DNA from: Cochliopodium minus
Lineage: Eukaryota > Discosea > Himatismenida > Cochliopodiidae
Assembly: GCA_024220525.1 (NCBI GenBank)
Contig: JAMYWO010000006.1
Location: forward strand, 297,996 to 361,995
DNA: 64,000 nt
Reading direction: 5' to 3'
A program made the translations under genes and the position numbers. Positions 24,149 through 36,749 of this stretch are shown here, in pieces. The first letter of the stretch is position 1. Every line of letters starts with the position of its first letter. A model generated the notes under the pieces. It was not told the DNA's origin. It saw only the letters and a list, made by a program, of their open reading frames with translations, and did no database searches.

Positions 24149-24366
24149 TTCGAGATAATGTGAGTGTTTTAAAATGATTGAAGATTAGTTGTAAAAAAAT
24201 ATTGTGAGTCACAAGATTTTTTTTTTAATAAATTTCTCAAAAAAAAAAAATTTGATCAAAGATTAAAATCGTTCCCAAATAATAACATAACATCATAATC
24301 CATTTCATATTAATCCCATAACATCATAATAAAATACAAATAATTCAGCATATATTTATAATATAT

Positions 24367-25764
24367 ATGAAGAAAAGCACATTCACGAGAAAGACCAAAC
24401 CTACAACTGAAAATAATAATGAAAATGGAAGTAATACTTCCAATACTACCACATCATCAAATCCAATAAAAATAAATAACAGCACAGCCAATTCAGGCAT
24501 CAAACCATCGATAATAAATACTTCGCAAATGGTTGTATCATCAGGATTAGATGAAATAGATGAGATATTTCAAGGAGGAATAGCAGTTGGAAGCATAGTG
24601 TTGATAGAAGAAGATAAAAATACGCGCCATTACAAATCATTTCTTAATTATTTCTTATCTGAGGCTATATCATCCGACCAAGCGATATGTGTCTGCTCAT
24701 CCATCTTCAATCCATCCAAATCCATCATCTCCCAGATCCCATCTCAACAGCCCGAGGAGATAGATGTTCAAAAACAACAAATGGAGCAAAAAGCAATTGA
24801 AGAGATGAAAATAGCATGGAGATATAAATCTCAATTAAAAGCAAATGAAAAAAGTAAGCCATAAATTAACAATAAAATAAAATAAAAAAAAAAATTTAAT
24901 AAATAAAAAATAAAATAAAATAAAAATATTAATGAATAATTTTATTTTTGTTAGAAAAAATATCAATGGCTCACAACTTCGATCTTGGTCAACCCATCGA
25001 CGAAAAAACATTGGAGAACAATAAAGACATTCACTCTTTTGATATCAGCCCCACTGAAAATGTAAAAAACGATTTTAAAATACAATTAGAAAAAATAAAG
25101 AAGGTGGTGGATGATTATTATGAGTAAGAAAATTAAAAAGAAAAATAAATAAAAATAAAAAGAAAAAATAAAAAATTACAACCAAAATAAATAATTTTTT
25201 TAAAGGAATTTCAAAGAAACCAAAATACCAAAGCTTTGTAGAATAGCAATTTATTCATTTGCAAATCCAAATTTGTACGACTTTAACAACAAAGAATATC
25301 AAAGAGAAGCCCTCCTCTTCTTGACCTCCTTGAAGGGAATCCTGAGAAACTCCCTCACTGTTTGTATGATCTCTGTACCCACCCACTTGTACTCTCTCAA
25401 CGACTCGTTCATCAGCAGAATAAAAAATGTGAGTGATACTGTTTTTTCAGTGAATTCCTTTCAAGATTCTGATGTTAAAATTCCTGAGATTTATAATGAT
25501 TATACTGGTGTCATTGAACTCAAAAAATTAACCAGTCTTAATATTTATACTTCAAAGTTACCTCTTGTATTGACTTATCTGTTCACCAGAAAAAGAAAAA
25601 AACTTTTCATTGAGGAGTTGTACATCCCTCCTGAGTCGACTACTCAGTCTCATTCTCAGCCTGTTGTTGAAGATAAGCCTAAGGGATCTGCTAAAAAAAT
25701 TGATGTAAAGTCTTCTGTTTGTGGTAGTGGACACAAACATAATAATCAAAATCTCGATTTTTGA
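24367..25764 (+). CDS. ELP4: Elongator complex subunit 4
   Basis: Three exons: 24367-24853, about 24955-25123, and 25206-25764. After a Ser/Thr/Asn-rich leader come SSGLDEIDEIFQGGIAVGSI and IEEDKNTRHYKSFLNYFLSE, then EEMKIAWRYKSQL, NFDLGQPID, and in the last exon RIAIYSFANPNLY, LTSLKGILRNSL and KLFIEELYIPPE. This series (SxGxxxLDxxxGGGxxxGSxxLIEED, KIAWRY, FDL) is the PAXNEB/Elp4 signature. Elp4 forms with Elp5 and Elp6 the RecA-like hexamer that supports tRNA wobble-uridine modification by Elongator. As in the family, the Walker A lysine is absent from the GGI-AVGS loop. Length about 405 residues, normal for the family. The C-terminal CGSGHKHNNQN tail is extra and of unknown value. Confidence 0.88.
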
Positions 25765-25831
25765 TTTGATTCGAAATTATTTGTTTACAATAAAAATTAA
25801 AAAATAAAAAAAAAAATCGAAAAAGATTGAA

Positions 25832-28067
25832 ATGTGTGGAATAGGATTTATAATTTGGTTGAGAAAAGGATCCAAAATCAATATCATCAACCATTCATCT
25901 TTAATTCAAACTGAAGAACAAACTCTTGATGATTTTAATGGATTGGAAGATAAATTGGAGGAAATATTGAAGAAAAGGGGCAATGATTCTTCCAAGAGGG
26001 AAACCATCAAAATCTCTCATGATATCAAAATCACTTTCTTTGGTAATTTATTGTCATTGAGAGGACAAGACATGGTTCCATTGCCATATAAAGATGATGA
26101 GGGGAATATATTATGTTGGAATGGGGAAGTTTTTTCGGGAGATATTGAAGTGGGAGAAAATGAGAATGATACTGAAAAGTTAGGTAAAAAAAAATATATA
26201 TTTTTTCTGAAGAAAAATCTCAATATATCTAAAAAATTATATACAGATGATTAAATTCTATTTTTTTTTTTTTTTGTTAGCATTTGAATTGAAAAAAAGT
26301 GATGATATAATCAATACAATAGACAAAGTAGAAGGACCATACTCAATAATGTACTGGAAAAATAGCGAAAAGAAAATATACTTATCAAGAGACATCATAG
26401 GGAGAAGAAGCATAGTATACAGACTCAACATTAACAATGAAATTAATGATAATGAATGGATAAGTCCCATAATATTTTCTAATGTTTCCATCATTAGTGG
26501 ATCCCTTCAAGTATCGGATTTTGTTGAGAAAGAAACTGCCAAAGCATCTTGGTACGAATTAGAGTGCAAGCATGTCTATTCTTTGTCTTTTGAGAACAAT
26601 TTCAGCGAAATTTCAATACAAGAAAAAGAAAGGTTAAGAAAACTTCCAAAAAGAAATCAAATAGTTCCTTCAAGCGAACAAAATGAAAATATTCAATGGG
26701 AAAATTTAGCAAAGGGTCTTTTTGAAGAACTTTCTGACTCTGTCAAAAGAAGAGTTACTGTAACTTACTTTTCTATTCTTTTTTTTAATTTTTTTATTCT
26801 TTTTATTAAAAGAACATAAGGACTTCTTCAACACAAAGTGATGAAATAAACAATAAAAAAATTTGTAAAGTTGGTATTTTATTTTCAGGTGGTATCGACT
26901 CTATGGTAAAAAAAATTCTTTTTATAATAAAAATAAAAAAAAAATGTGAACAAAAAAAAAAATTTTTAACAAAAAAATAGATTCTTGCTGCAATGGCTGA
27001 TTTATTTGTTGATGAAAATGAAAGAATAGATTTAATTAATGTTGCTTTTAGTAAAGGACTGAATGGGTTCAATACAAAAGACAGAAAAGCTTCTAAAACA
27101 GGATTGGAGGAGCTAAAGAGAATCTCCGCTTCGAAGAATCGTAAGTTTGTGAGAGAATGGAATCTCATTGAATACAATGTGTCTCAGCAACAAGTAGAAC
27201 AAGAAAAAGATTTTATTTATACTCTTATGTACCCTTGTACAACAAGCATGGATATAAATATTGGTAAATTTTTTACTCCTAATTTAAGTACTGTTATATA
27301 ACTTTTTAATATTTTTTCAATATTTTTTTAAAAAACTAGGCTTTTCTTTTTATTATGCTTCCAAAGGTGCTAAAGAACAAAATATAAGAGTATTAATTAG
27401 TGGTTTGGGAGGTTTAACAAAAAAAATTCTCTTTAATTTCTTCGTTTAAAACTATTATTTATTTCTTTATAAGCGGACGAAACGTTCGGAGGATACTCTA
27501 GACACAGAAAATCGTAAAACATAACCTTGATTAACTATTAAAAAAAATTATCTAATTCAAAAAAAAAAAAAGATTTGAAGAAAATGGATGGGAAGCATTA
27601 CAAAAAGAGTTAGAAAAGGATCTTTCAAAGATCTGGAAGAAAAACTTGGGAAGAGATGATAGATGCATTTCATCAAACTTGATGGAAACTAGATATCCTT
27701 TTTTGGATGAAAAATTTCAAAATTATGTCAACAATCTTCCTTTATGGTCTCCCAAAATTTCATTTTATTTTTATTTAATTTTAATTTTAAAATTTTTTCA
27801 AGGAATATTTGCGATTTTAATGAAAAGAGAGGATTCGGAGACAAAAAAATTTTGAGAGAAGTTGGTAAACTTTTAGGATTCTCTGAAAGCTTTTATAACA
27901 AGAAAAAAGCGGCTATTCATCATGGTAATTTCCATTTTTTTATTTTTTTTTGCTTTTTTTTTTTTGAAAGAAATATATTCATTTTTCAATTATTTTTAGG
28001 ATCCAAATCTGCTATTATCACTAATTCTATCATCAAATCAATGCAAAGCAATAAAGATAACAAATAA
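25832..28067 (+). CDS. ASNSD1: Asparagine synthetase domain-containing protein 1
   Basis: About nine exons start with MCGIGF, placing Cys2 at the glutaminase (class II amidotransferase) nucleophile position. The N-terminal half continues VPLPYKDDEGNILCWNGEVF, VEGPYSIMYW and LSRDIIGRRSIVY. The synthetase half has the PP-loop SGGIDS (about 26890-26905), then a segment around 27370-27480 giving SFYYASKGAKEQ..VLISGLG and ADETFGGYSRHR. After that come RDDRCISSNLMETRYPFLD and, near the end, KKKAAIHHGSKSA. The order and the GADE-FGGYSRH motif fit ASNSD1 better than bacterial-type AsnB. Introns are 50-110 bases. The function of ASNSD1 is not well established; glutamine-dependent amidation of an unknown substrate is a family-level inference. 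The reading frame is intact through all joins. Confidence 0.88.
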
Positions 28068-28618
28068 ATTATTATTTAAGAAAAATATAAAGGTAAAATA
28101 TCGTTATATTTTTAAATTTTTAAACAATTTTTACAAGTTATATCATTGTGGTGATTTATGGAATGGAATGGAAAAATATGGATTATTCAATATTTTATAT
28201 TTTGGAAAATCTATTTATTTTAAATTTATTCTTGGTTATAATGAATTTGGAGAGGTATGTTCCATTAATGGATCATTTTCGAAACAAATACCCTATTATT
28301 TATATATTTTTGAATTATTGCCATTTAAATAAGAAATACCTTATTCCACATTCAATTCTTATAATGTGTTGATTGTTTGATGAAATATCCAGAAATTGAA
28401 AAAGAAAAAGAATTTTTTTTTTTTTCATAATCCTTTTATGGAAAGCATATAATGAGAATTTAATCAGTATTATCCTCAAAACTTTTATTCTCTTTGAGAT
28501 GTTGCTTTTTATACAAACAAATCAAAAATTATTTTTAAAAAAAACAATATATAAAATATATAATTTATAAAAATATAAAAAAAAAAAAATCTCTTCTTAA
28601 TTTATAAGCTTAATAAAA
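28068..28618. other. Spacer containing an open frame without a start (about 28100-28333, +)
   Basis: Most of this spacer is AT-rich. From about 28100 to 28333 one plus-strand frame stays open with unusually protein-like composition (YHCGDLWNGMEKYGLF, KFILGYNEFGEVCSING) and ends at TAA, but it has no usable start and no recognised relatives. It may be a gene relic or chance. The rest, 28334-28618, holds the promoter of the small secreted-peptide gene; a TATATAATTTATA-like stretch lies near 28550-28570. Confidence 0.35.
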
Positions 28619-28879
28619 ATGAAATTCATCTTGATTCTTGCTCTCATTGCTCTCTTTATTGTATCTGCATATGCAACCTGCTCATCCAACCCATGTCAAT
28701 CCACTGAAACTTGCTGTAACTCTCCATCTGGACCTGCATGTTGTCCTGCAGCATCTGCTTGCTGTTGCCCTGATGATGAACATTGCTGCCAATCCGGTTA
28801 CCAATGTGTATGTACTGGAACATGCCCAGGATCATCTTGCAGCTGTACTGGTTGCGGTACCACTGGTTCTTGCCAATAA
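28619..28879 (+). CDS. Secreted granulin-like cysteine-rich peptide
   Basis: Single exon of 86 codons. A strong signal peptide (MKFILILALIALFIVSAYA) is followed by a 66-residue mature peptide with 18 or so cysteines. The central order TCCNSPSGPACCP..ACCCPDDEHCCQSGYQC..TC matches the granulin fold (CC...G..CCP..A.CC.D..HCCP.GY.C), with four CC pairs in the expected spacing. The C-terminus adds a Ser/Gly/Cys tail (SCSCTGCGTTGSC). Codon use is rich in C-ending codons compared with its neighbours, as expected for a highly expressed secreted product. Granulins are stacked disulphide peptides released into lysosomes or the medium; in a protist a role in the phagolysosome is plausible but inferred. 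Confidence 0.78.
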   Translation: MKFILILALIALFIVSAYATCSSNPCQSTETCCNSPSGPACCPAASACCCPDDEHCCQSGYQCVCTGTCPGSSCSCTGCGTTGSCQ

Positions 28880-29137
28880 GCTATAAATAAGAAATTATTT
28901 TAGAAATAAATTTATTTTTCAAAAACAAAAATATATATATTATTTATATCTTCCTTCTTTCTCAAAATCATCAAAAAATTATTCTATCCTTGATATTCTT
29001 TTTCTGTTATATCAACATGATGGCTGTGAAGATATCTTTGGGTTCTCTCTAGAAAAAAATTAAAAAAAAATCAAACGAATATATAAATAATTTGAATTTT
29101 GAGGAATTTGTCCAATAACAATAGAAATCAAAGATAA

Positions 29138-30200
29138 ATGGGAAATAAAAATTCAAACAAGGGAAGAAATAAACAGGACAATAAGAAAAAAGCATTGGAA
29201 GAGAAAACTGTTGAAGAAGGGCATATTAAAGTAATTCATAAGAATAAAACATCTAAAAAAGAAATTGTTGTTGGTGATGATTATGAAAAGCAAATAAATG
29301 AATTTCCAACTCCAATTATAATCTCTATTATCTCATTTATACCACATAATAGACTTGTAAACATTGCTCTGTCATGTAAACAATTATACCACATAATAAA
29401 GAATGATAATTTCTGGAGATTCTATGTGGTCAGGAATATAGGTTATGATAATGATGAATTGAAAAGATTATACGAAATAGAAGGTATTTAAATTATTCCA
29501 AAATATAATATCAATGATATATAATCTAAATCAAATATTGATTCATCATTTATCACAAATAAAATACCCAAGCTTTGATTATATAAATTTTTGAGATTAT
29601 TAAATTGAAATTTCATAGATATTATTTTAAAAAACAAAATTAATAAACTTTTTTTAAAAATTGAAAGGATCATACAAAGAGATATTTCAAAACGCAATAT
29701 TTTCACTGTGGCCATTCACATTCGACGAAAAAATCTACCACGTGAACAAAGTGCTAGGAAAAAAGGCCTCAATAAAAAGGTATGGAGGACGTGAAGGGTT
29801 TTGGGAGTCAGGAGTAAGATCTAAAACGATACCATCAAAAGGAACCTTCAAAATAAAAGTAACGAAGAACAATAATTTCAAGGACGGAAATCTATTTTGT
29901 GGGATCAATAAATCAGAGGGATACGAATGTAATTCTAGAATTATTCATGAGGGTTTCGGCATCTATTTCAATTTCATGAATGGTAATCTTCATTTGGGAA
30001 AGGAGAAACACTTGTTGGAGAAAGATAATGAGGAGGGTGCTTGTGTCTTTGTGCAGATTGAGGATGGCAAGAAGGCCTCCTTTTTCACTCGGAATAACAA
30101 TTGTTTTGAATGTGACATTCCAAAAGATTTTGGAGAAGTTTGCTTTTCTTTTTTGTCCAGTTTGTATTCTCATGAATTGATCGTAGAAAAATGTTTTTAA
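29138..30200 (+). CDS. N-myristoylation-signal F-box protein with SPRY-like C-terminal domain
   Basis: Two exons: 29138 to about 29486 (MGNKNSNKGRNKQ) and about 29669 to 30200. MGNKNS fits the N-myristoylation pattern (Gly2, Ser6). The F-box is clear: EFPTPIIISIISFIPHNRLVNIALSCKQLYHIIKNDNFW. The second exon encodes a beta-rich domain (REGFWESGVRSKT, GIYFNFMNGNLHLGKE, GACVFVQIEDGKKASFF) compatible with a divergent SPRY sandwich. It sits head to tail with the minus-strand array, convergent with its first copy, and shares the MGNKN start with several copies. It lacks their seven-exon pattern, so it is an older relative rather than a recent duplicate. A Skp1/cullin ligase receptor at a membrane is the natural inference. 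Confidence 0.72.
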
Positions 30201-30273
30201 AAAAGAAAAAATGTTTTTAAAAGTTTTCAAATCATAAATCAATTTTCATTAACAAACATCATATCTATTTTTT

Positions 30274-31387
30274 TTAGAAAATTTTTTTTGAATTTGGGAG
30301 AAGTGAAAACTTGGAGTTTTGGTGAAAACAAACAACGGGAACAAGAGGACCTTCAATATCCGTAAAAGCAACTCTCCATTCACCTCCTACATTAAAACTT
30401 AGATTGGCTTTTCCGTTCTTTCCAAACTCTACTTTCACTCCTTTATTGAAATTTCCAAAAAAAATTTAAAAAAAAATTTAATTAAAAATTTTACCAACTT
30501 TACTTCCAATATCACACAATTTTCGAGGAGTTTCTTCATTTTTGAATAAATTAAATTGAAAATCATGATTGTTACATATTTTCCCTGAATTGGTTAAAAT
30601 AGTGAAGGACAAAGGACTTTGGTAATATGCTTTTTTAATAAAAAAAAAAAAATCAATTGAAAAATCAATTGAAATACAGATCATTTACCTTGATTTTTTA
30701 TTTTCATTTCTCCTAAAAATAATGAAAAGATATTTTTAATTTTTTTTTTTTTCAAGCTAATAATGAAAACCTCTTATAGATTCGTGAATAACTCCAACCA
30801 TAAAATTTGGTTCTTTCTCATTTTTATATTTGTCACTGTTTAAAAAAATTGAAATTTTGGAATGAAAGTATTTTTTAAATTTGAAATGGTTTACATTCTT
30901 ATAAACCATATATTTTCTCCTTTTGAGAATTTTGCTTTAGAAACCTATTAAATATTCAATGATGTTAAAATTTAACAAATAAGTCGAATTACAGCATTCA
31001 ATCTGTTTTTTTTTTTTTAAAATTTAGTTTTGCAAATTAAAATTTAAAAAAAAATAATTACGTCGAGAATTTTTTATCTTTTTTTCCTTCTAAAGTTCTG
31101 TTGAAGTTAGTATAGCTGATTCCTTCCGAAGAATTTTTGAAATCATCAAAAGAAAAAAATTGGCAGAGAGAATCCAAATTTTTATCAGTTTTGATTATTT
31201 TAAAGAAGAGTTTACAGCTTCTTTTAAGTTTTATCAGGCTTTCAATTTCATCCAAATCAAAGAAATTGAAGATATATTTCCAAATAACTATTGGAAGGCC
31301 CATTATATTTTTTTGATCAATCAATGAGATATCTATCTTCAAATCCATTTCCTTATCATTGTTTGTGATAGATAAAATGCTTTCCAT
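30274..31387 (-). CDS. F-box/SPRY-like array gene, copy 1
   Basis: Starts MESILSITNNDKE, without an N-terminal glycine. The F-box reads GLPIVIWKYIFNFFDLDEIESLI. The 10-base exon is 30993-31002. Exon 4 gives MVGVIHESIR and exon 6 gives YYQSPLSFTILTNSGK. The usual stop after LLPN is lost: the frame runs on as SKKIF to a TAA at 30274. It is the most divergent copy in exon 6 (GSKV retained; the ENKPVIEEG segment is replaced) and lies at the array's left edge, convergent with the plus-strand F-box gene. Confidence 0.75.
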
Positions 31388-31588
31388 ATTTTCTTGGTTG
31401 GGGAAATATAATTATAAAAGTTTTTAGGAAGAAATAATTTCGGAAATTTACAAATGTTCTGGATTAATTGAAGGGATTGGACAAATTATACAATTGAGAA
31501 TTTATTCTTTTGACAAATTTTTTTTTTTATATTTTTTTATTTTGAGAATTGATTATTTTTTGTTTTCTTTTGTTTGGAAGATTTTTTT

Positions 31589-32735
31589 TTAATTTGGAAG
31601 AAGAGTGAGAATAGATTGTTGATGAACACTAACAAGCGGAATAAGTGGACCATCAATATCAGTAAAAGCAACTCTCCATTCACCTCTTGCAAAAAAACTT
31701 AGAGTAGCTTTCCCATTTTCTGCAAACTCTACTTTCACGCCTTTTGGAAATAAAATTAATTTGTTAAATTAAAAAGTGTCAAAATTTTAAAGAAAATGAA
31801 AAAATAAAATAAATTAATTCTTTTGATACCCACTTTTTCTCCTTCATCTATTACTGGTTTATTGTCTATTCTTTCAAACAAATTACGACTATAATTTCCT
31901 TTGTTGCATTTGTTTCCAGAACTCATAAATAGTCCAAAAGAAAAAGGACTACTAAAATATGCTTTTGTAAAAAAAAAAAAAATAAGAAAATTATTTTTTT
32001 AAAAAAGAAAATTTACCTGAAGAATTTCCAATTTTATCTATCAAGAAAATATTTTTTTTCTTTGAATGCAACAAAAAATAAAATTTAAATAAAATATACT
32101 TTTGACCGACTCGTGAAGTACTCCAACCATGTTTCCTTCAATAGCTGTAACGATTTTATCTCTTTTTTTTTTTTTTTTGAATAAAATAATCATTTTAAAA
32201 AGTATAAAATAAATTTTTAAAGTTTTAACGCTCTAATAAACCAGACGTGGGTCCCTTTGCTAATTTTTGTTTTGGAGACCTGTTAAATTAAAATTTAATT
32301 TGTTTAATTCTTATTGAAAATTTTGTGACTTACAACGTTGAACCTTTTTTTTTTAAATGTAAATTTTAAATTAATTTATTTTTGTCATTTTATTTACTTT
32401 GTGATATTCACATCTTTTTTTCCTTCCAATGTCTTATTATTGTTTGAAAAAGTTATTTGGAAAGCAGAGTTCTCGAAATCATTGAATGAAAAAAATTGGC
32501 AAAGTGAATTGAGGTGTTGATCAGTTCTGATTATTTTGTAAAAAAATTTGCAACTTCTTTTAAGCTTTATCAAATGTTCTCTTTCGCCAAAATCGAAATG
32601 ATTAAAAATTAATTTCCAAATAACTGATGGAATTCCCATTATATTCTTTTGATCAATCAATGAGATATCTATTTTCATCTCCAATACTTTCTCTATATTA
32701 TTATCTTTGTATTTGAAAGATATAATGCTTTCCAT
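31589..32735 (-). CDS. F-box/SPRY-like array gene, copy 2
   Basis: Starts MESIISFKYKDNN. The F-box is GIPSVIWKLIFNHFDFGEREHLI. The 10-base exon is 32334-32343 (encodes FNV with its neighbours) and exon 5 is 21 bases (about KIGNSS). The last exon ends LLPN-stop. Bases 32331-32665, covering the microexon, intron 1 and most of exon 1, are identical to copy 3, whereas the N-terminal codons and the 3' exons differ. Confidence 0.78.
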
Positions 32736-32911
32736 ATTTTGTTGGTTAGGAAATATTATTAGAAACTGTTTTGGAAGAAATATTTTTGGAGATTTACAAA
32801 TATTATGGTTTAATTGAAGGGATATTGGAAAAATTATACAATTGAGAAATTAATCTTTTGACAAATTTTTTTTATTTATTTTTTGTATTCTTTTGTTTGG
32901 AAGATATTTTT

Positions 32912-34099
32912 TTAATTAGGAAGAAGAGTGAGAATAGATTCTTGATGAATACTGATGACTGGAACAAGAGGACCATCAATATCAGTAAAAGCAACTCTCC
33001 ATTCACCTCTTGCAAAAAAACTAAGAGTAGCTTTCCCATTCTCTCCAAACTCTACTTTCACGCCTTTTACAAATAAAATTAATTTGTTAAATTAAAAAGT
33101 GTCAAAAAAATAATATAAAGTTAAAGTAATTTCTAAAATTAAAAATTTAAAATAAATTAGTTCTTTTGATACCCACTTTTTCTCCTTCATCTATTACTGG
33201 TTTATTACTTATTCTTTCAAATAAGTTATGGTTATAATTTCCATTGTTGGATTTGTTTCCAGAACTCATAAACATTCCAAAAGAAAAAGGACTTTTAAAA
33301 TATGCTTTTGTAAAAAAAAAAGTAAGGAAAAATCTATCATTTTTTAAAAAGAAAATTTACCCGAAGAATTTCCAATATTATCTATCAAGAAAATATTTTT
33401 TTTTATTTAAATGCAACAAAAAATAAAATTTAGATAAAATTTACGTTTGACTGACTCGTGAAGAACTCCAACCATGTTTCCTTCAATAGCTTTAACTATT
33501 TTATCTCTTTTTTTTTTTTTTTTTTTTTTGAATAAAATAATCATTTCAAAAATACAAAATAAAATAAATTTTTGAAAGTTTTTTAACGCTCTAATAAACC
33601 AAACGTATGTTCCTGTAGTTAACTTTGTTTTGGAGACCTATTAAATTAGAACTTAAAAAGTTTAATTCTTTTTGGAAATTTTGTGCCTTACAACGTTGAA
33701 CCTTTTTTTTTTAAATGTAAATTTTAAATTAATTTATTTTTGTCATTTTATTTACTTTGTGATATTCACATCTTTTTTTCCTTCCAATGTCTTATTATTG
33801 TTTGAAAAAGTTATTTGGAAAGCAGAGTTCTCGAAATCATTGAATGAAAAAAATTGGCAAAGTGAATTGAGGTGTTGATCAGTTCTGATTATTTTGTAAA
33901 AAAATTTGCAACTTCTTTTAAGCTTTATCAAATGTTCTCTTTCGCCAAAATCGAAATGATTAAAAATTAATTTCCAAATAACTGATGGAATTCCCATTAT
34001 ATTCTTTTGATCAATCAATGAGAGATTCATATTTATCTCCTCTTCATCTCCTTTTTCTATAATTTCATCTTTGTAATTGAAAGATAAAATGTTTCCCAT
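32912..34099 (-). CDS. F-box/SPRY-like array gene, copy 3
   Basis: Starts MGNILSFNYKDE, a good N-myristoylation pattern (Gly2, Ser6). The 10-base exon is 33692-33701. Exon 4 reads KIVKAIEGNMVGVLHESVK, exon 6 SPFSFGMFMSSGNKSNNG, and exon 7 ends SILTLLPN-stop. It shares an exactly matching tract with copy 2, so its F-box is identical, yet its N-terminus is of the membrane-targeting kind and that of copy 2 is not. Confidence 0.8.
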
Positions 34100-34281
34100 A
34101 TTTTCTTGGTTAGGGAAATATTATTATAAATTGTTTTGGAAGAAATATTTTTTTGGATTTACAAATATTCTGGATTGATTGAAAGGATTGGACAAATTAT
34201 ACAATTGAGAAATTAATCTTTTGACAAATTTTTTTTTTTTGAGAATTGATTATTTTTTATATTCTTTTGGAAGATATTTTT

Positions 34282-35437
34282 TTAATTTGGAAGAAGAGTG
34301 AGAATAGATTGTTGATGAACACTGACAAGCGGGAGAAGGTGACCATCAATATCAGTAAAAGCAACTCTCCATTCACCTCTTGCAAAAAAACTCAGAGTAG
34401 CCTTTCCATTCTCTCCAAACTCTACTTTCACGCCTTTTGCAAAAAAAATTAATTTGTTAAATTAAAAAATGTCAAAAAAAAAAAAAATTTAAATAATTTC
34501 TAAAATTATATTTTAAAATAAATTAATTCTTTTGATACCCACTTTTTCTCCTTCATCTATTACTGGTTTATAATTTATTCTTTTGAATAAATTACCATTG
34601 TAATGGCCATTTTTGCATTTGTTTCCAGAAATTGTAAACAATCCAAAAGAAAAAGGACTTTTATGATATTCTTTATAGTTTTTTTAAAAAATCTTATTAT
34701 TTATATTTTAAAAAGAGGATAATACCTTTAGAATTTCCTATTTTATCAAGTATTTGAAATAAAAATTAAATTAAATTAAGAATTTATTAGATTTACGTTT
34801 CATTGATTCATTAGCTACTCCAACTATGTTTCCTTCCTCAGCTAAAACGAATTTATCTCTTTTTTTTTAACAAATTAATCATTTTAAAGTACAAAGTAAT
34901 TTTTTAAAAATTTTTTTAACACTCTAATAAACCAAAGGTATGTTCCTGTAGTTAACTTTGTTTTGGATACCTTTAAATTAGAAAATTTTAAAATAAAAAG
35001 GAAAATTTTTTGATTAATTTAATTAATATTTTTTTTTTTTTAAAAAATTTTTTACAACATTAAACCTTTTATTTTCATTTAAAAATTAAAAATTAAAAAT
35101 TATTCCAACATTATTGTATTTACTTTGTAAAACTATAGTCAATTTTTCCTTCTAATGTTCTGTTGTAATTTGAAAAAGTGATCTGTGGAGCAGAATTTTC
35201 GAAATCATCGAAAGAAAAAAATTCACTGATTGAATGGAGATGTTTATCTGTTCTGATTATTTTGTAGAAGAGTTTACAACTTCTCTCAAGATTTATTAGG
35301 GTGTTTCTTTCATCCGAATCAAAATTCTTAAAAATTAATTTCCAAATCACAGATGGAATTCCCATTATATTCTTTTGATCAATCAATGAGATATCTATTT
35401 TCATCTCCAATTCTTTCTCTATATTTTTATTTTCCAA
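34282..35437 (-). CDS. F-box/SPRY-like array gene, copy 4, start codon apparently lost
   Basis: The position equal to the ATG of copy 10 (MENKNI...) is TTG here (35435-35437). The first in-frame ATG is 11 codons downstream (MKIDISLIDQ, 35402-35404), still ahead of the F-box (IPSVIWKLIFKNFDSDERNTLI), so a shortened protein remains possible. The 10-base exon is 35056-35065. Exon 5 has lost its usual acceptor and would be 12 bases from the next AG, keeping frame. Exon 4 ends VGVANESMK rather than IHESLR. This copy may be starting to decay. Confidence 0.65.
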
Positions 35438-35578
35438 ATTATTTTTCAAAGAAAATCAAAAACTCAAAATTTTATTTTGAATGAACAAATATCAATCAAT
35501 TTAAATTGATTTGAATCAATTTTCAAATCAATTTTTTTTTATTTTTTTATTTTATAAAATCTTTTTAATTTTTTTATT

Positions 35579-36749
35579 TTAATTTGAGAGAAGGGTAAAT
35601 TTCGAGTTTTGGTGGAAACAAACAACAGGAACCAGAGGGCCATCAATATAAGAAAAAGCAACTTTCCATTCACCTCCTATATTAAAACTAATGAGAGCCT
35701 TTTTATTTTTTCCAAATTCTAATCTCACTCCTTTTAAAAAAATAAATTTGTAAAGAAATATTAAACCATTAGTTTACCAACTCTACTTCCTTCTCCACAA
35801 AGGGGTTTATCAGAATAATTCTTGATAAATAAATTTGAATTAAACCGGTTATTATTGCATTTATTCCCGGAATAAGTCAGCAAAGTATAAGATAGAGGGC
35901 TTTCGTAAAACGCTAAAAAGAAAGATTATATTTAAATAAAAATAATAAACTATTTGAAGATTTAAAAAATAATTTCTGTTTAAACAAGAAATAAAATTTT
36001 GATTTTACCACTGCTTTGTGTTTTCATTTTTTCTTTATTTCGAAAAAAAAAAAATTATTTAAAATAAATTATTTAAAATTATAATTTAAAAATAAGACCT
36101 CTTATTGATTCATGAATGACTCCGACCATAAACCATGCTTCATAATCATCACAACTTTTTAATTTATCTCTTTTTTTAGATGATATGAAAGGTTTTTTAA
36201 TAAATTAATAAGTTTTTTTTAAAAAAAATTGAATACTTTTACAATTTTATAAACCAAATCTTCTTTCCTTTCGAGAATTTTGCTTTAGATACCTTTCAAA
36301 GAAAAAAAAAAATTAAATGAATAATTAAAATTTTGAAAGAGATTACTGCATTGAAACTATTTTTTATTTTAAAGGTTTTCCAAAAAAAAAGAAATTTAAA
36401 AAATTTACGTAACGTAATCGTCATCTATTTTATTTCCTACCAAAGTTCTATTACTATTTGAATATGTGATTTCTTTGTCTGAATTCTCAGAATCATCAAA
36501 AGAAAAAAATCTGCTGATTGAATGGAGATGTCTATCTGTTCTAATTATTTTGTAAAACAGTTTGCAGCTTTTTTTGAGCTTGATTAGGCTTTCAAATTCA
36601 TCAAAATCAAAGAAACTGAAAATATATTTCCAAATAACTGATGGAATACCCATTATATTCTTTTGATCAATCGATGAGATATCTATCTTTATCTCCATTT
36701 CTTCCTCAACATCGATATCATTTTCTGAATGTGTAATATTGCCTATCAT
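35579..36749 (-). CDS. F-box/SPRY-like array gene, copy 5
   Basis: Starts MIGNITHSEND followed by an acidic stretch (DVEEEMEIKID). The F-box reads GIPSVIWKYIFSFFDFDEFESLI. The 10-base exon is 36347-36356. Exon 7 ends LLSN/LLPN-type sequence with stop at 35579. Exons 3-6 and their introns (36.0-36.36 kb) resemble those of copy 11 more than those of the adjacent copies, pointing to duplication at a distance. Confidence 0.75.

Noticed and set aside
28148-28372. 74-codon frame with ATG downstream of ASNSD1
   Set aside because: Hydrophobic random-looking product; another frame of the same stretch looks more protein-like, and neither has clear support.
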